Positions 6,676 to 14,609 of a stretch of 36,452 nucleotides of DNA are shown here, one piece after another. The notes under the pieces are model-generated. The model was given only the letters and a program-made list of their open reading frames with translations, searched no databases and had not been told where the DNA came from. Every line of letters begins with the position of its first letter. Positions within the stretch are counted from its first letter, which is position 1. The stretch lies in contig VAXP01000119.1 of assembly GCA_005884125.1 (NCBI GenBank), positions 81,708-118,159 on the forward strand. Reading direction: 5' to 3'. Both the position numbers and the translations under genes were made by a program. The stretch comes from Actinomycetota bacterium. Its GTDB lineage: Bacteria; Actinomycetota; Acidimicrobiia; Acidimicrobiales; AC-35.

Positions 6676-7665
6676 TCAGCCCCCGATCTGGCTCATGCTG
6701 CGGGCGGGGCGGACGAAGCTGACCTTGCCGATGCTGTGCCCGGCCCACTTGCGCCCGACCTCGTCCACGATGGCGGCGGCGAGGTCGTCGTCGCTGCCTC
6801 CGCTGCGCAGCACCGTCCTCAGGTCGGCCTCGCGTACCGCGAACAGGCAGCTGCGGAACTGGCCCTCGGCCGTGAGGCGGACCCGGTCGCAGCTGGCACA
6901 GAAGGGCTGGGTGACGCTGGCGATGACGCCGATCTCCCCCGCTCCGTCCCGATAGCGCCAGCGGGCCGCGGGCTCGGGTCCCCGCCAGGCGGGCTCGAGC
7001 GGGAAGACGGCGTCGATGGCGTCCACGATCTCCTGGGCAGGCACGACCTGGTCCTTGGTCCAGCCGCCGTCGGCGTCCAGGGGCATGAACTCGATGAACC
7101 TGGGCTGCACGCCCTTGTCCCGACCGAAGGCGGCGATGTCCACCACCTCGTCGTCGTTCACGCCCCGGATGATCACGGCGTTCACCTTGACGGGGTCGAA
7201 CCCCGCGTCCACGGCGGCGTCGATGCCGTCGAGAACGCGCCCCAGCGCGTCGCGTCGGGTCATCTCGGCGAAGCGCTCGGGGCGGAGCGAGTCGCAGGAG
7301 ATGTTGATGCGGCCGAGCCCGGCCCGGCGCAGCTTGTCCGCCAGCAGACCCAGCGTGGCTCCGTTGGTCGTCATGGCCAGGTCGACACCCAAGCCCGCCA
7401 GCATCTCGACCAGCACGGGCAGGTCGGCCCGCACCGTGGGCTCCCCTCCGGTCAGGCGAACGGATTCCAGGCCGAAGCGCTCGACCATCAGTCGCGCCAC
7501 GCGGGTGATCTCCTCGAAGGAGAGCAGCTGGTCACGGGGCAGCCACTGCAGGCCCTCTGCCGGCATGCAGTAGGTGCAGCGGAACGAGCAGCGGTCGGTG
7601 ACCGAGATGCGCAGATCGCGAACCACGCGGCCGAAGGAGTCGACCAGCGGCGGGGAAGAGGTCAC
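6676..7665 (-). CDS. moaA: GTP 3',8-cyclase MoaA (radical SAM)
   Basis: MoaA rearranges GTP to 3',8-cyclo-GTP in the first step of molybdenum-cofactor synthesis. The radical-SAM cluster motif CSFRCTYC (residues 26–33) follows LVDSFGRVVRDLRISVTDR. RLTGGEPTVR and the SAM-binding strands are present. The C-terminal second 4Fe4S site is shown by CASCDRVRLTAEGQFRSC. The chain ends in Gly-Gly (SQIGG), the tail needed for catalysis in the family. I chose GTG 7665 because the protein then begins where relatives do. A GTG at 7728 overlaps the upstream moeA stop (GTGA) and would add 21 arginine-rich residues; it may be the coupled start. Confidence 0.95.
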   Translation of the reverse strand: MTSSPPLVDSFGRVVRDLRISVTDRCSFRCTYCMPAEGLQWLPRDQLLSFEEITRVARLMVERFGLESVRLTGGEPTVRADLPVLVEMLAGLGVDLAMTTNGATLGLLADKLRRAGLGRINISCDSLRPERFAEMTRRDALGRVLDGIDAAVDAGFDPVKVNAVIIRGVNDDEVVDIAAFGRDKGVQPRFIEFMPLDADGGWTKDQVVPAQEIVDAIDAVFPLEPAWRGPEPAARWRYRDGAGEIGVIASVTQPFCASCDRVRLTAEGQFRSCLFAVREADLRTVLRSGGSDDDLAAAIVDEVGRKWAGHSIGKVSFVRPARSMSQIGG

Positions 7666-7724
7666 CCGTTCACGATACCCGGGTGGGCGGGAGCGCCATT
7701 CGGGCCCGTGCTCGGCCCGCTCCC

Positions 7725-8945
7725 TCACGTGAGGAGCATCGCCTCCACCGTCGCCCCCGCTTCCACCCCGGGACCATCGGGCAGCACCACCAGGGCGTTG
7801 GCCAGGGCCATGGCCCTGAGCAGGTGCGAGGCCTGCCCTCCGGAGGACCGGACGTGGACGCGACCGTCGTCACCGGTCTGGGCCACGGCCCGTACGAAGT
7901 GCACCTTGCCGTCGGTCTCGCGACGGAGATTCTCGTCGGCCAGCGCCCGCACCCTGGGCCGGTCGATCCGGGGGTGGCCCATCATGCGCAGCAGCCCGGG
8001 TCGGGCGAAGAGCTCGAAGCTGACCATGGAGGAGACGGGATTGCCGGGAAGCCCGAACACGGGCGTGCCGCCCACGGTGCCGAAGGCGAAGGGCTTGGCC
8101 GGGCGGATGGCGACCTGCATCCAGCGCATGGTCCCCTGGCTCAGCTCGTCGAGGACGGCCTTCACGTAGTCGAAGTCGCCCACGCTGACGCCGCCGCTGG
8201 TCACGATGGCGTCGCACCCCTCCAGCCCCCGCTCGACGGCGGCGCCGATGACAGCGGGGTCGTCGCGGGCGATGCCCAGGTCGATGACCTCGAACCCCGA
8301 CGAGCGGGCCAGGGCCAGAAGGGCCGGGCGGTTGGCGTCGCGGATCTGGCCCGGGCGCAGGGGAGCGGAGCCCTCTACCAGCTCGTCGCCGGTGGACAGC
8401 ACGCCCACACGCGCCCGGCGCACGACCTCGACCCGGTCCAGGCCCACGCTGGCCAGCACCCCGACGTGACCGGGCCCGAGCACCGTGCCCGGACCGAACA
8501 CCTCCGCCCCGGCGGCGAGGTCGTCCCCGGCCCGGCGCACGTGGTCTCCGGGCCGAGCCTCGGCTTCGACGAGCACGGCCGAACCGTCCTCCGTGGGCCG
8601 GGTCCGCTCCACCATCACGATGGCGTCGGCGCCGGGCGGCAGGGGGGCGCCGGTCATGATCCGCACCGCGCATCCGGGGCGCACCTCGACGTCGGGCGCG
8701 GCGCCGGCGGCCAGCGTGCCCGACACCTGGAGCTTGACCGGGGCGTCCGGCCCGGCAGCGGCGGTGTCCTCGCTTCTCACCGCGTAGCCGTCCATGGCCG
8801 TGTTGTCGAAGGGCGGCACGGGACCGGCGGCGCGCACGGCCACCGAGGTGGCGCAACCCACGGCCTCGGACAGGGGGACCGGGACCGAGGCCAGCGGCCT
8901 GCACGCGGCCAGAACCAGGGCCCTGGCCTCTTCCAAGGGGATCAC
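7725..8945 (-). CDS. MoeA/Glp-family molybdopterin molybdotransferase
   Basis: This 406-residue gephyrin-like protein has the four MoeA domains. Motifs are PPFDNTAMDGYAVR near residue 45, RIMTGAPLPPGADAIV, VGVLSTGDEL, DAIVTSGGVSVGDFDYVK and VFGLPGNPVSSMVSFELF. MoeA inserts molybdate into adenylated molybdopterin. In Actinobacteria a paralogue at this exact locus (galU–glp–…–glpR) is Glp, which binds FtsZ and the membrane protein GlpR. The active-site motifs here look intact, so it could be an enzyme, a division protein or both. It starts 10 bases after galU and its stop overlaps a possible moaA start. Confidence 0.93.
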   Translation of the reverse strand: MIPLEEARALVLAACRPLASVPVPLSEAVGCATSVAVRAAGPVPPFDNTAMDGYAVRSEDTAAAGPDAPVKLQVSGTLAAGAAPDVEVRPGCAVRIMTGAPLPPGADAIVMVERTRPTEDGSAVLVEAEARPGDHVRRAGDDLAAGAEVFGPGTVLGPGHVGVLASVGLDRVEVVRRARVGVLSTGDELVEGSAPLRPGQIRDANRPALLALARSSGFEVIDLGIARDDPAVIGAAVERGLEGCDAIVTSGGVSVGDFDYVKAVLDELSQGTMRWMQVAIRPAKPFAFGTVGGTPVFGLPGNPVSSMVSFELFARPGLLRMMGHPRIDRPRVRALADENLRRETDGKVHFVRAVAQTGDDGRVHVRSSGGQASHLLRAMALANALVVLPDGPGVEAGATVEAMLLT

Positions 8946-8955
8946 GGGCCCGCCC

Positions 8956-9846
8956 CTACGACTCCCCCGTCCCGCCGCCGCGGCCCAGGAGGTCGTCCAG
9001 GAACCTGCGCAGCTCCGGGCCCAGGTCGGGCCTCTCCAATGCCAGCTCCACCGTGGCCCGCAGGTAGTCGAGCTTGTTGCCCGTGTCGTAACGGCCCCCC
9101 TCGAAGATCTGGCCGTAGACCCCTTCCTCGAGGAGCAGACCGATGGCGTCGGTGAGCTGGATCTCGCCCCCCCTTCCCGGCTGCACCCGCTCCAGGGCCC
9201 CGAAGATGGAGGGGGTGAACACGTAGCGCCCGATGACGGCCAGGTTGGACGGCGCCTCCTCCGGCGACGGCTTCTCCACGATGTCGAGGACCTTCACCAC
9301 GCGCGGCTCGACCGCCTCGGGGCGCACGCAGCCGTAGCTGCCCACCTCGGCCGGCTGCACGGGCTTGAGCGCGATCACGGAGCGACCGAGGCGCTCGTAG
9401 GCGGCGAGCATGTCCTCCAGGGCGTGGACCCGCTCGGCCATGATGTCGTCTCCCAGGAGCACGGCGAAGGGGGCGTCGCCCACGTGGTCCCGGGCCACGG
9501 AGACAGCGTGCCCCAGGCCCTTGGGCTCGCCCTGGCGGATGTAGTGGATGTCGGCCATCTCGGCGATGGCCCGGACCTCCTTCAGCTCGTCGTGCTTGCC
9601 CGCCTTCTCCAGGTAGAACTCCAGCTCGAAGGAGCGGTCGAAGTGGTCCTCCAGGCTGCGCTTGTTGCGGCCGGTGATGATGAGGATGTCGCGGATGCCG
9701 GCGCGCACCGCCTCCTCCACCACGTACTGGATGGCGGGCTTGTCTACGAGGGGCAGCATCTCCTTGGGCTGGGCCTTGGTGGCGGGGAGGAAACGCGTGC
9801 CCAGACCGGCAGCGGGGATGACCGCCTTGGCGACCGGGCTCGTCAC
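8956..9846 (-). CDS. galU: UTP–glucose-1-phosphate uridylyltransferase GalU
   Basis: GalU makes UDP-glucose from UTP and glucose 1-phosphate for envelope polysaccharides and glycolipids. The 296 residues open with KAVIPAAGLGTRFLPATKAQ and PKEMLPLVDKPAIQYVVEEA, the nucleotide-binding and lysine motifs. Further on come GLGHAVSVARDHVGDAPFAV, LLGDD and the C-terminal EGGRYDTGNKLDYLRATVEL. Length is typical. Its ATG overlaps the plsY stop by 4 bases, so the two are coupled. Confidence 0.97.
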   Translation of the reverse strand: MTSPVAKAVIPAAGLGTRFLPATKAQPKEMLPLVDKPAIQYVVEEAVRAGIRDILIITGRNKRSLEDHFDRSFELEFYLEKAGKHDELKEVRAIAEMADIHYIRQGEPKGLGHAVSVARDHVGDAPFAVLLGDDIMAERVHALEDMLAAYERLGRSVIALKPVQPAEVGSYGCVRPEAVEPRVVKVLDIVEKPSPEEAPSNLAVIGRYVFTPSIFGALERVQPGRGGEIQLTDAIGLLLEEGVYGQIFEGGRYDTGNKLDYLRATVELALERPDLGPELRRFLDDLLGRGGGTGES

Positions 9847-10460
9847 GGCCCCGGTTCTATCTCAAACCACGTCCCCGGCCGCCCCGGCCCCAGCAGTCCC
9901 TCGCGGCCGCGGGCCAGACGGCCCAGGTTGGAGGCGTGGCGGACGAGCACCAGCGCCGCGACCAGGGCGAAGCCGGCGACCTCGGTTGCGTCCCGGCCCA
10001 GCGCGGCCGCGAGCACGGGCGCGGCCAGGGCCGAGGCCAGGGAGGCCGGCGAGGCCCGCCTCGACAGGCGCACCACCAGGAACCACAGCACGGCCGTGAT
10101 GGCCACGACGGGGGGGTCGACCACGGCGACGAGGCCCACCGAGGTGGCCACGCCCCGGCCGCCGCGGAGGCGCCGCTGGGGCGGGAAGCAGTGACCCACC
10201 ACGGCCGCGGCCCCGGCGGCCAGCGCGAGGCGGTGCCCGCCCACCAGAAGGCCGGCCGCCGCGGGCAGGGCCCCCTTGACCACGTCGCCCGCGAACACCA
10301 CCAGCCCGGGGCCCGGGCCGGCGATGCGGTAGACGTTGGTGGCGCCGGGGTTGCCCGAGCCTTCGGCGGTCACGTCCCGCCCCGACCGGCGGGCCACCAG
10401 CCGGGCCGTGGGGAACGTCCCGATCAGAAAGCCGCAGGCGACGACGAGCGCGGGGACCAC
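9843..10460 (-). CDS. plsY: Glycerol-3-phosphate acyltransferase PlsY
   Basis: PlsY is an integral membrane enzyme that transfers an acyl group from acyl-phosphate to glycerol 3-phosphate, making lysophosphatidate. The 205 residues carry the three conserved loops: GSGNPGATNVYR near residue 34, DVVKGALPAAAG, and GHCFPPQRRLRGGRGVATSV, plus a late RHASNLGRLARGRE. Hydrophobic helices lie between. The GTG at 10460 has no Shine-Dalgarno sequence, but TAGCAT sits exactly 6 bases upstream, so the message is probably leaderless. It is the first gene of the run that continues through galU to glpR. Confidence 0.95.
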   Translation of the reverse strand: MVPALVVACGFLIGTFPTARLVARRSGRDVTAEGSGNPGATNVYRIAGPGPGLVVFAGDVVKGALPAAAGLLVGGHRLALAAGAAAVVGHCFPPQRRLRGGRGVATSVGLVAVVDPPVVAITAVLWFLVVRLSRRASPASLASALAAPVLAAALGRDATEVAGFALVAALVLVRHASNLGRLARGREGLLGPGRPGTWFEIEPGP

Positions 10461-10472
10461 GGAGCAATGCTA
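10461..10472 (-). promoter_or_regulatory. Predicted leaderless promoter (-10 box) of plsY
   Basis: On the minus strand TAGCAT is followed by six bases (TGCTCC) and then the plsY GTG start. A TANNNT box at this spacing places transcription at the start codon, the usual layout of actinobacterial leaderless genes. No convincing -35 box is seen. Confidence 0.5.
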
Positions 10473-10494
10473 GGGAGGCCGGCAGCGGGTAGAG

Positions 10495-10521
10495 TTAGCA
10501 CTCAAGGTTCGCGAGTGCCAG
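10495..10521 (+). promoter_or_regulatory. CIRCE-like element (HrcA operator) upstream of the FmdB-type gene
   Basis: TTAGCACTC, nine bases, then GAGTGCCAG. The CIRCE consensus is TTAGCACTC-N9-GAGTGCTAA; here the left arm is perfect, the spacer is exactly nine and the right arm matches 7 of 9. Actinobacterial CIRCE sites often use CCAG or CTAG at the outer positions. The site is 50 bases upstream of the FmdB-type start, and a possible -10 (TAGAGT, 10490–10495) abuts it. HrcA normally controls groES/groEL, neither of which is in the window. Confidence 0.62.
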
Positions 10522-10571
10522 CCCGGGCAGGTGCCGGGCCTGGGTGAGTCCGCTCGGAGGGCGCCAGAGAG

Positions 10572-10955
10572 ATGCCGACCTACGAGTACGTCTGCAAGCA
10601 GTGCGGGGAGCACGTCGAGGTGGTGCAGTCCTTCAAGGACGAACCGCTCACCATGTGCCCGCATTGCGGCGGAACCCTGCGCAAGGTCTTCGGCTCGATC
10701 GGGATCAGCTTCAAGGGCAGCGGCTTCTACCGCACCGACAGCCGACCGGCCCGCTCCGAGTCCTCCCGATCCGGTGACGGGTCCAAGTCGGCCTCGGGCG
10801 ACTCGGGCAAGTCGTCCGGGTCGAAGGCGTCGGGCTCCTCGGGCTCCTCGGGCTCGGGCGGCTCCTCGGGCTCTTCGGGCTCGGGCGGCTCCTCGGGCTC
10901 CTCGGGCTCGGGCGGCTCCTCGGGCTCGGGCGGCTCCAAGGCCGAAGCGGGCTAG
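10572..10955 (+). CDS. FmdB-family zinc-ribbon protein with Ser/Gly repeat tail
   Basis: The first 50 or so residues are the small FmdB-type regulatory zinc ribbon: MPTYEYVCKQCGEHVEVVQ, then MCPHCGGTLRKVFGSIGISF. The four ligands are Cys8, Cys11, Cys29 and Cys32. KGSGFYRTD closes the domain, as in relatives. From residue 60 to 127 the chain is serine/glycine only, with a few charges, probably disordered. The family is widespread and often annotated as a transcriptional regulator, but its real role is unproven. GGAGGG lies 11 bases upstream of the ATG. A CIRCE-like site upstream hints at HrcA control. Methylthioadenosine phosphorylase follows by 22 bases. Confidence 0.9.
   Translation: MPTYEYVCKQCGEHVEVVQSFKDEPLTMCPHCGGTLRKVFGSIGISFKGSGFYRTDSRPARSESSRSGDGSKSASGDSGKSSGSKASGSSGSSGSGGSSGSSGSGGSSGSSGSGGSSGSGGSKAEAG
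10833..10934 (+). repeat. In-frame 27-base tandem repeat encoding Ser/Gly tail
   Basis: About 3.5 copies of a 27-base unit translate to GSSGSSGSG blocks in the C-terminal tail of the FmdB-type protein. Units are nearly identical at the DNA level (one TCC/TCT difference), so copy number is likely to vary between strains by slippage. There are no spacers, so it is not a CRISPR. Confidence 0.85.
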
Positions 10956-10977
10956 CGGGCAGTAGCGTCCGCCGGCG

Positions 10978-11787
10978 GTGGCCGGGCCACAGGCGGAGAT
11001 CGGGGTCTTGGGCGGGAGCGGCTTCTACGAGTTCCTCCCCGACTTCACCTCGCTGACCGTGCACACCCCCTACGGAGCGCCGTCGGCACCGGTGGCCGTG
11101 GGCGAGGTGGGGGGCCGGCGGGTGGCCTTCCTCCCCCGCCACGGCCTGCACCACGAGCTGCCCCCCCACCGCATCAACTACCGGGCCAACTTGTGGGCCA
11201 TGCGGGAGCTGGGGGTGCGCCGCATCGTCGGGCCCTGCGCGGCCGGGAGCCTGCAGCCCCACGTGCACCCGGGCGAGATGGTGGTCTGCGACCAGCTCGT
11301 GGACCGCACCTGGGGCCGGTCGGACACCTTCTTCGACGGCGCCGTGGTGGGCCACACCGCCTTCGCCGATCCCTACTGCCCCGAGCTGGCCGCGGTGCTG
11401 GTCGACGGGGCCGGACGCGCCGGGGTGAGCGTCCACCCCCGAGGGACGGTGGTCGTCGTCCAGGGCCCGCGCTTTTCGACCCGGGCCGAGTCGGGCTGGT
11501 ACCGGGCCTCGGGCTGGGAAGTGGTGAACATGACCCAGTACCCCGAGGCCGCGCTGGCCCGTGAGCTGGGGATGTGCTTCGCGGGCCTGGCCCTGGTCAC
11601 CGACTACGACACCGGGCTGGAGGGGGTGGAGGGCATCGAGGCCGTCACCATGGACGCCGTCTTCGAGATGCTGCGGGCCAACGTGGCCCGCACCCGCGAC
11701 CTCCTCTTCGCCGCCATACCGGCCATCCCCGCCCGGCCCGGGTGCCGCTGTCACGAGGGGCTGGCCGCGGGGCCGCTGGGGCCCTGA
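10978..11787 (+). CDS. mtnP: S-methyl-5'-thioadenosine phosphorylase (MTAP family)
   Basis: This enzyme splits 5'-methylthioadenosine with phosphate to adenine and 5-methylthioribose 1-phosphate in methionine salvage. The 269 residues contain IGVLGGSGFYEFL (phosphate-binding glycines), FLPRHGLHHELPPHRINYRA, the MTAP/PNP block VVVVQGPRFSTRAESGWYRA, EVVNMTQYPEAALARELGM and the base-binding VTDYDTG. TQYPE and the Asp of TDYD favour 6-amino purines over inosine-type substrates. GTG 10978 lacks a clear ribosome site; TAGCGT lies 9 bases upstream, suggesting a near-leaderless start. Convergent with the TldE gene. Confidence 0.93.
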   Translation: MAGPQAEIGVLGGSGFYEFLPDFTSLTVHTPYGAPSAPVAVGEVGGRRVAFLPRHGLHHELPPHRINYRANLWAMRELGVRRIVGPCAAGSLQPHVHPGEMVVCDQLVDRTWGRSDTFFDGAVVGHTAFADPYCPELAAVLVDGAGRAGVSVHPRGTVVVVQGPRFSTRAESGWYRASGWEVVNMTQYPEAALARELGMCFAGLALVTDYDTGLEGVEGIEAVTMDAVFEMLRANVARTRDLLFAAIPAIPARPGCRCHEGLAAGPLGP

Positions 11788-11810
11788 GGCCCGGGCTCGG
11801 AGCGGGCTCG

Positions 11811-13166
11811 CTAGGTACCGCCCAGGCTGACGTCGGCGATGGCCACCGTCGAGCCCGCGGCGGAGGACGGGAGAAACTCGAGGTCGTCGGCCACGGCAAC
11901 CACCCGCTGCAGCATGCGCTGCAGGGTGGAGGCGATGGTGACCTCGCGCACCGGTTCGGCCAGCTCGCCGCCGCGGACCATCAAGCCCTCGGCGCCCACC
12001 GAGAAGTCCCCGCTTATGGGGTTCACGCCCGAGTGCACGCCGCTCACGGCCTGGACGAAAAGGCCCTGGCCCACCAGGGCCAGCACCTCCTGGGGCGAGT
12101 GCGGGCCCGGGGGCAGGGCCAGGGCCCGGCAGCCCACGTGCGGCGTGCCCTTGAAGCCGCCGCGCAGGGCCGAGCCCGTGGATGCGCTCCCGGCCCGGCG
12201 GGCCGAGTACGAGTCCCACAGGAAGCCCTGGAGGACGCCGTCCGCGAGCAGCACGTTGCGCCGGCAGGCCAGTCCCTCCCCGTCGTGGGTCGAGGCCCGG
12301 TAGGCGCGGGGATCGGTCGGGTCCTCCACCAGGGTGAGGGCGGGCACCCCGACCTGCTCGCCGAGCCGGTCGGCGAAGAGCGAGCGCCCCTTGAGCACGG
12401 CCTCGCCCGAAAGGGTGCCACCCAGGATGGAGAGCAGCGTCGCCGTCACCCGGGGATCGAGCACCACGGTGACGCGGGCCGAGGGGGCCTTGCGCGACCC
12501 GAGCAGGCGCGTGGCCCGCTCCACGGCGTCCACCGCAGCCCGCTCGACGTCCAGGTCGGCCAGGTCGCGACCGACGGACAACCCGTAGCCCGTCTGGGTC
12601 TCTCCCCTCTCCTCGGCCAGGGCCATGGCGGCCAGGTTGCAGGCCGTGCGCCGGGACGACACGGCGATGCCGGCCGTGCTGGCCACGGCCGCCTCCACCT
12701 GGGCGTCGGCGTACTCGGCCACCCGCACACCCCTGACCCTGGGGTCGGCGGCCCGCACCCGGCGCTCGAGCTCGAGGGCCAGCTCCACCTTGCGGGCCGA
12801 GCTCACGCCGGCCAGACCGTCCCGCCACAGCTCGAGCGCCGCCGCCTCCACCCCGTCGGGCTGGGCCAGGCCCACGTGCTCGTCGGGCGTGGCGAAGGCG
12901 GCGTTGTCCCTGGCCTCGGCCAGCGTCTCTTCCAGGACCGCCTCGTCGAGAGAGCCGGCGTAGGCGAAGCCCTGGCGGTTGCCGGTCACGACCCTGATCC
13001 CGGCTCCGGCCGAGTCGGCCGAGGACAGCGACTCCACCTCGCCCTCGTAGGCGCGCACCTCGACCTCGCGGGCCGAGCTCACGTAGGCCTCGACCTGTTC
13101 GCCATCCCTGGCCCAGCCCACCACCCGCCGGGCCAGGTCGAGGAGCTCGGGCCGGGACTCAGCCAC
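11811..13166 (-). CDS. TldE/PmbA-family protein
   Basis: This 451-residue partner of TldD lacks its zinc site. In other bacteria the TldD/TldE heterodimer is a peptidase that trims ribosomally made peptides and acts on unfolded substrates, with TldE structural. Features are AYVSSAREVEVRAYEGEVES, AGIRVVTGNRQGFAYAGSLD, a middle hinge with VVLDPRVTATLLSILGGTLS and the C-terminal SGVNPISGDFSVGAEGLMV. There is no HExxxH motif, as expected for TldE. Its start overlaps the end of TldD by 8 bases. I see no candidate precursor peptide next to the pair, so a housekeeping role is likelier than a modified-peptide cluster. Confidence 0.92.
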   Translation of the reverse strand: MAESRPELLDLARRVVGWARDGEQVEAYVSSAREVEVRAYEGEVESLSSADSAGAGIRVVTGNRQGFAYAGSLDEAVLEETLAEARDNAAFATPDEHVGLAQPDGVEAAALELWRDGLAGVSSARKVELALELERRVRAADPRVRGVRVAEYADAQVEAAVASTAGIAVSSRRTACNLAAMALAEERGETQTGYGLSVGRDLADLDVERAAVDAVERATRLLGSRKAPSARVTVVLDPRVTATLLSILGGTLSGEAVLKGRSLFADRLGEQVGVPALTLVEDPTDPRAYRASTHDGEGLACRRNVLLADGVLQGFLWDSYSARRAGSASTGSALRGGFKGTPHVGCRALALPPGPHSPQEVLALVGQGLFVQAVSGVHSGVNPISGDFSVGAEGLMVRGGELAEPVREVTIASTLQRMLQRVVAVADDLEFLPSSAAGSTVAIADVSLGGT

Positions 13167-14547
13167 CAGCCGTTCCCCCCACTGTCATCTGCGTGACCCG
13201 CAGCGTGGGCTGGCCGCAGCCCACGGGCACGCTCTGACCGTCCTTGCCGCAGGTGCCGGGGATGGTGGAGAAGTCGTTCCCCACGGCGTCGATGTGGCGG
13301 AGCACGTCGGGGCCGTTGCCGATGAGGTTGGCGTCCCGGAGGGGCTCGGTCACCCGGCCGTGCTCGATCAGGTAGGCCTCGGTCATCCCGAACACGAAGT
13401 CGCCCGTGGCCGTGTTGACCTGGCCGCCCCCGAGCTGGGCCACGTAGATGCCGTGGGGGGTCTGGCGCACGATCTCGTCGGGGTCCTCGGTCCCGTTCAC
13501 CAGGTAGGTGTTGGTCATCCTGACCATGGGCAGGTGCTGATAGCTCTCCCGCCTGCCGTTGCCCGAGGACTCACGGCCCTCCTTGCGGGCCCGCAGCAGG
13601 TCCCACATGTAGTCGGTGAGGACACCGTCGTTGATGAGGACGTTGCGCCCGGTGGGCCTGCCCTCGTCGTCGACGGCGAAGGTGCCCCAGTCGTCTCCCA
13701 GGGTGCCGTCGTCCACCATGGTGACGAGGGGGCTGGCCACCTGATCGCCCACGCGGCCGGCGTAGACGGAGCTGGCTTTCTTCACCAGGTCGGCCTCCAG
13801 GCCGTGGCCGCAGGCCTCGTGGATCATCATGCCGCCGCTCCCGCTGGCCACCACCACGGGGACCACGCCGCTGGGCGCGGGCCGGGCCGAAAGCTTGGTG
13901 AGCGCGCGGCGGGCGGCCCGGCGGGCCAGGTCCTCCACCTCGACCCGGTCGAAGAGCTCGAAGCCCACGGTGAGGGCGGCCGTCTGGTAGCCGGTCTGCA
14001 GGCCGGTGTCGCCGGCGGCGACGCAGCTGACGGAGAAGCGGGTGCGGACCTGGTCGTCCTCGGCCAGCACCCCGTCGCTGTTGGCGACCAGGATGCGCCT
14101 GCGGCTGTCGCTGTAGCCCACCGTGACCTGGCGGATGGCGCCGCCTGCACCCCGGGCGGCGTCGTCGGCCCGGGCCAGGAGCTCGACCTTGCCCGCCTTG
14201 GCCACCGTCTCGGGCGGCACCGCGGCCGGGCGGGACCGCACCGGGCGTCGGGTGAGGGCCACCTCTCTCACGCCTCCGCCGCCGCCCCTGGCCGCGGCGG
14301 CCGCGGCCTCGGCCGCCTGGCGCAGGCCGGACTCGGACAGCTCGGCGGTGTGGGCGAAGCCGGTGGTGTCGCCCACCACCACGCGCACCCCTGCGCCCCG
14401 GTCGCGACCCGAGCTCACCTGCTCGACCCGCCCGTCGTCGAGGGCAGCCGAGACGCCCCGGCGATCCTCCACGAACAGCTCGGCGAAATCGCCGCCCGTG
14501 AGCAGAGCGGCACCGAGCACGCGCCGGACCACGGCCTCTTCGATCAT
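13159..14547 (-). CDS. tldD: TldD-family zinc metalloprotease
   Basis: This is the catalytic subunit of the TldD/TldE protease. The 462 residues carry the zinc motif HEACGHGLEADLV (His243, Glu244, His248), the N-terminal swivelling domain (FAELFVEDRRGVSAALDDGR) and the conserved C-terminal CGKDGQSVPVGCGQPTLRV. Length is normal. GGGAGGAGC lies immediately upstream of the ATG. It is the first gene of a two-gene operon with TldE and is divergent from a FlK-like thioesterase gene, 62 bases away. Confidence 0.95.
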   Translation of the reverse strand: MIEEAVVRRVLGAALLTGGDFAELFVEDRRGVSAALDDGRVEQVSSGRDRGAGVRVVVGDTTGFAHTAELSESGLRQAAEAAAAAARGGGGGVREVALTRRPVRSRPAAVPPETVAKAGKVELLARADDAARGAGGAIRQVTVGYSDSRRRILVANSDGVLAEDDQVRTRFSVSCVAAGDTGLQTGYQTAALTVGFELFDRVEVEDLARRAARRALTKLSARPAPSGVVPVVVASGSGGMMIHEACGHGLEADLVKKASSVYAGRVGDQVASPLVTMVDDGTLGDDWGTFAVDDEGRPTGRNVLINDGVLTDYMWDLLRARKEGRESSGNGRRESYQHLPMVRMTNTYLVNGTEDPDEIVRQTPHGIYVAQLGGGQVNTATGDFVFGMTEAYLIEHGRVTEPLRDANLIGNGPDVLRHIDAVGNDFSTIPGTCGKDGQSVPVGCGQPTLRVTQMTVGGTAGG

Positions 14548-14597
14548 GGCGCTCCTCCCGCAGGGGTGCGTTCTGCCGTGAACGCAACCGGGCGACG

Positions 14598-14609
14598 TAT
14601 GGTACCGGC
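14598..14609 (+). promoter_or_regulatory. Predicted leaderless promoter (-10 box) of the thioesterase gene
   Basis: TATGGT (14598–14603) followed by six bases and the GTG start at 14610. This is the same box-to-start spacing as at plsY. There is no Shine-Dalgarno sequence between box and start, which supports a leaderless message. Confidence 0.5.

Noticed and set aside
10833-10934. A CRISPR array
   Set aside because: The units are contiguous, without unique spacers, and translate in frame into a Ser/Gly tail. No cas gene is near.
11811-14547. A TldD/TldE-linked ribosomal peptide cluster
   Set aside because: There is no small precursor, cyclodehydratase, radical-SAM or transporter gene beside the pair. 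MTAP and a thioesterase flank it.
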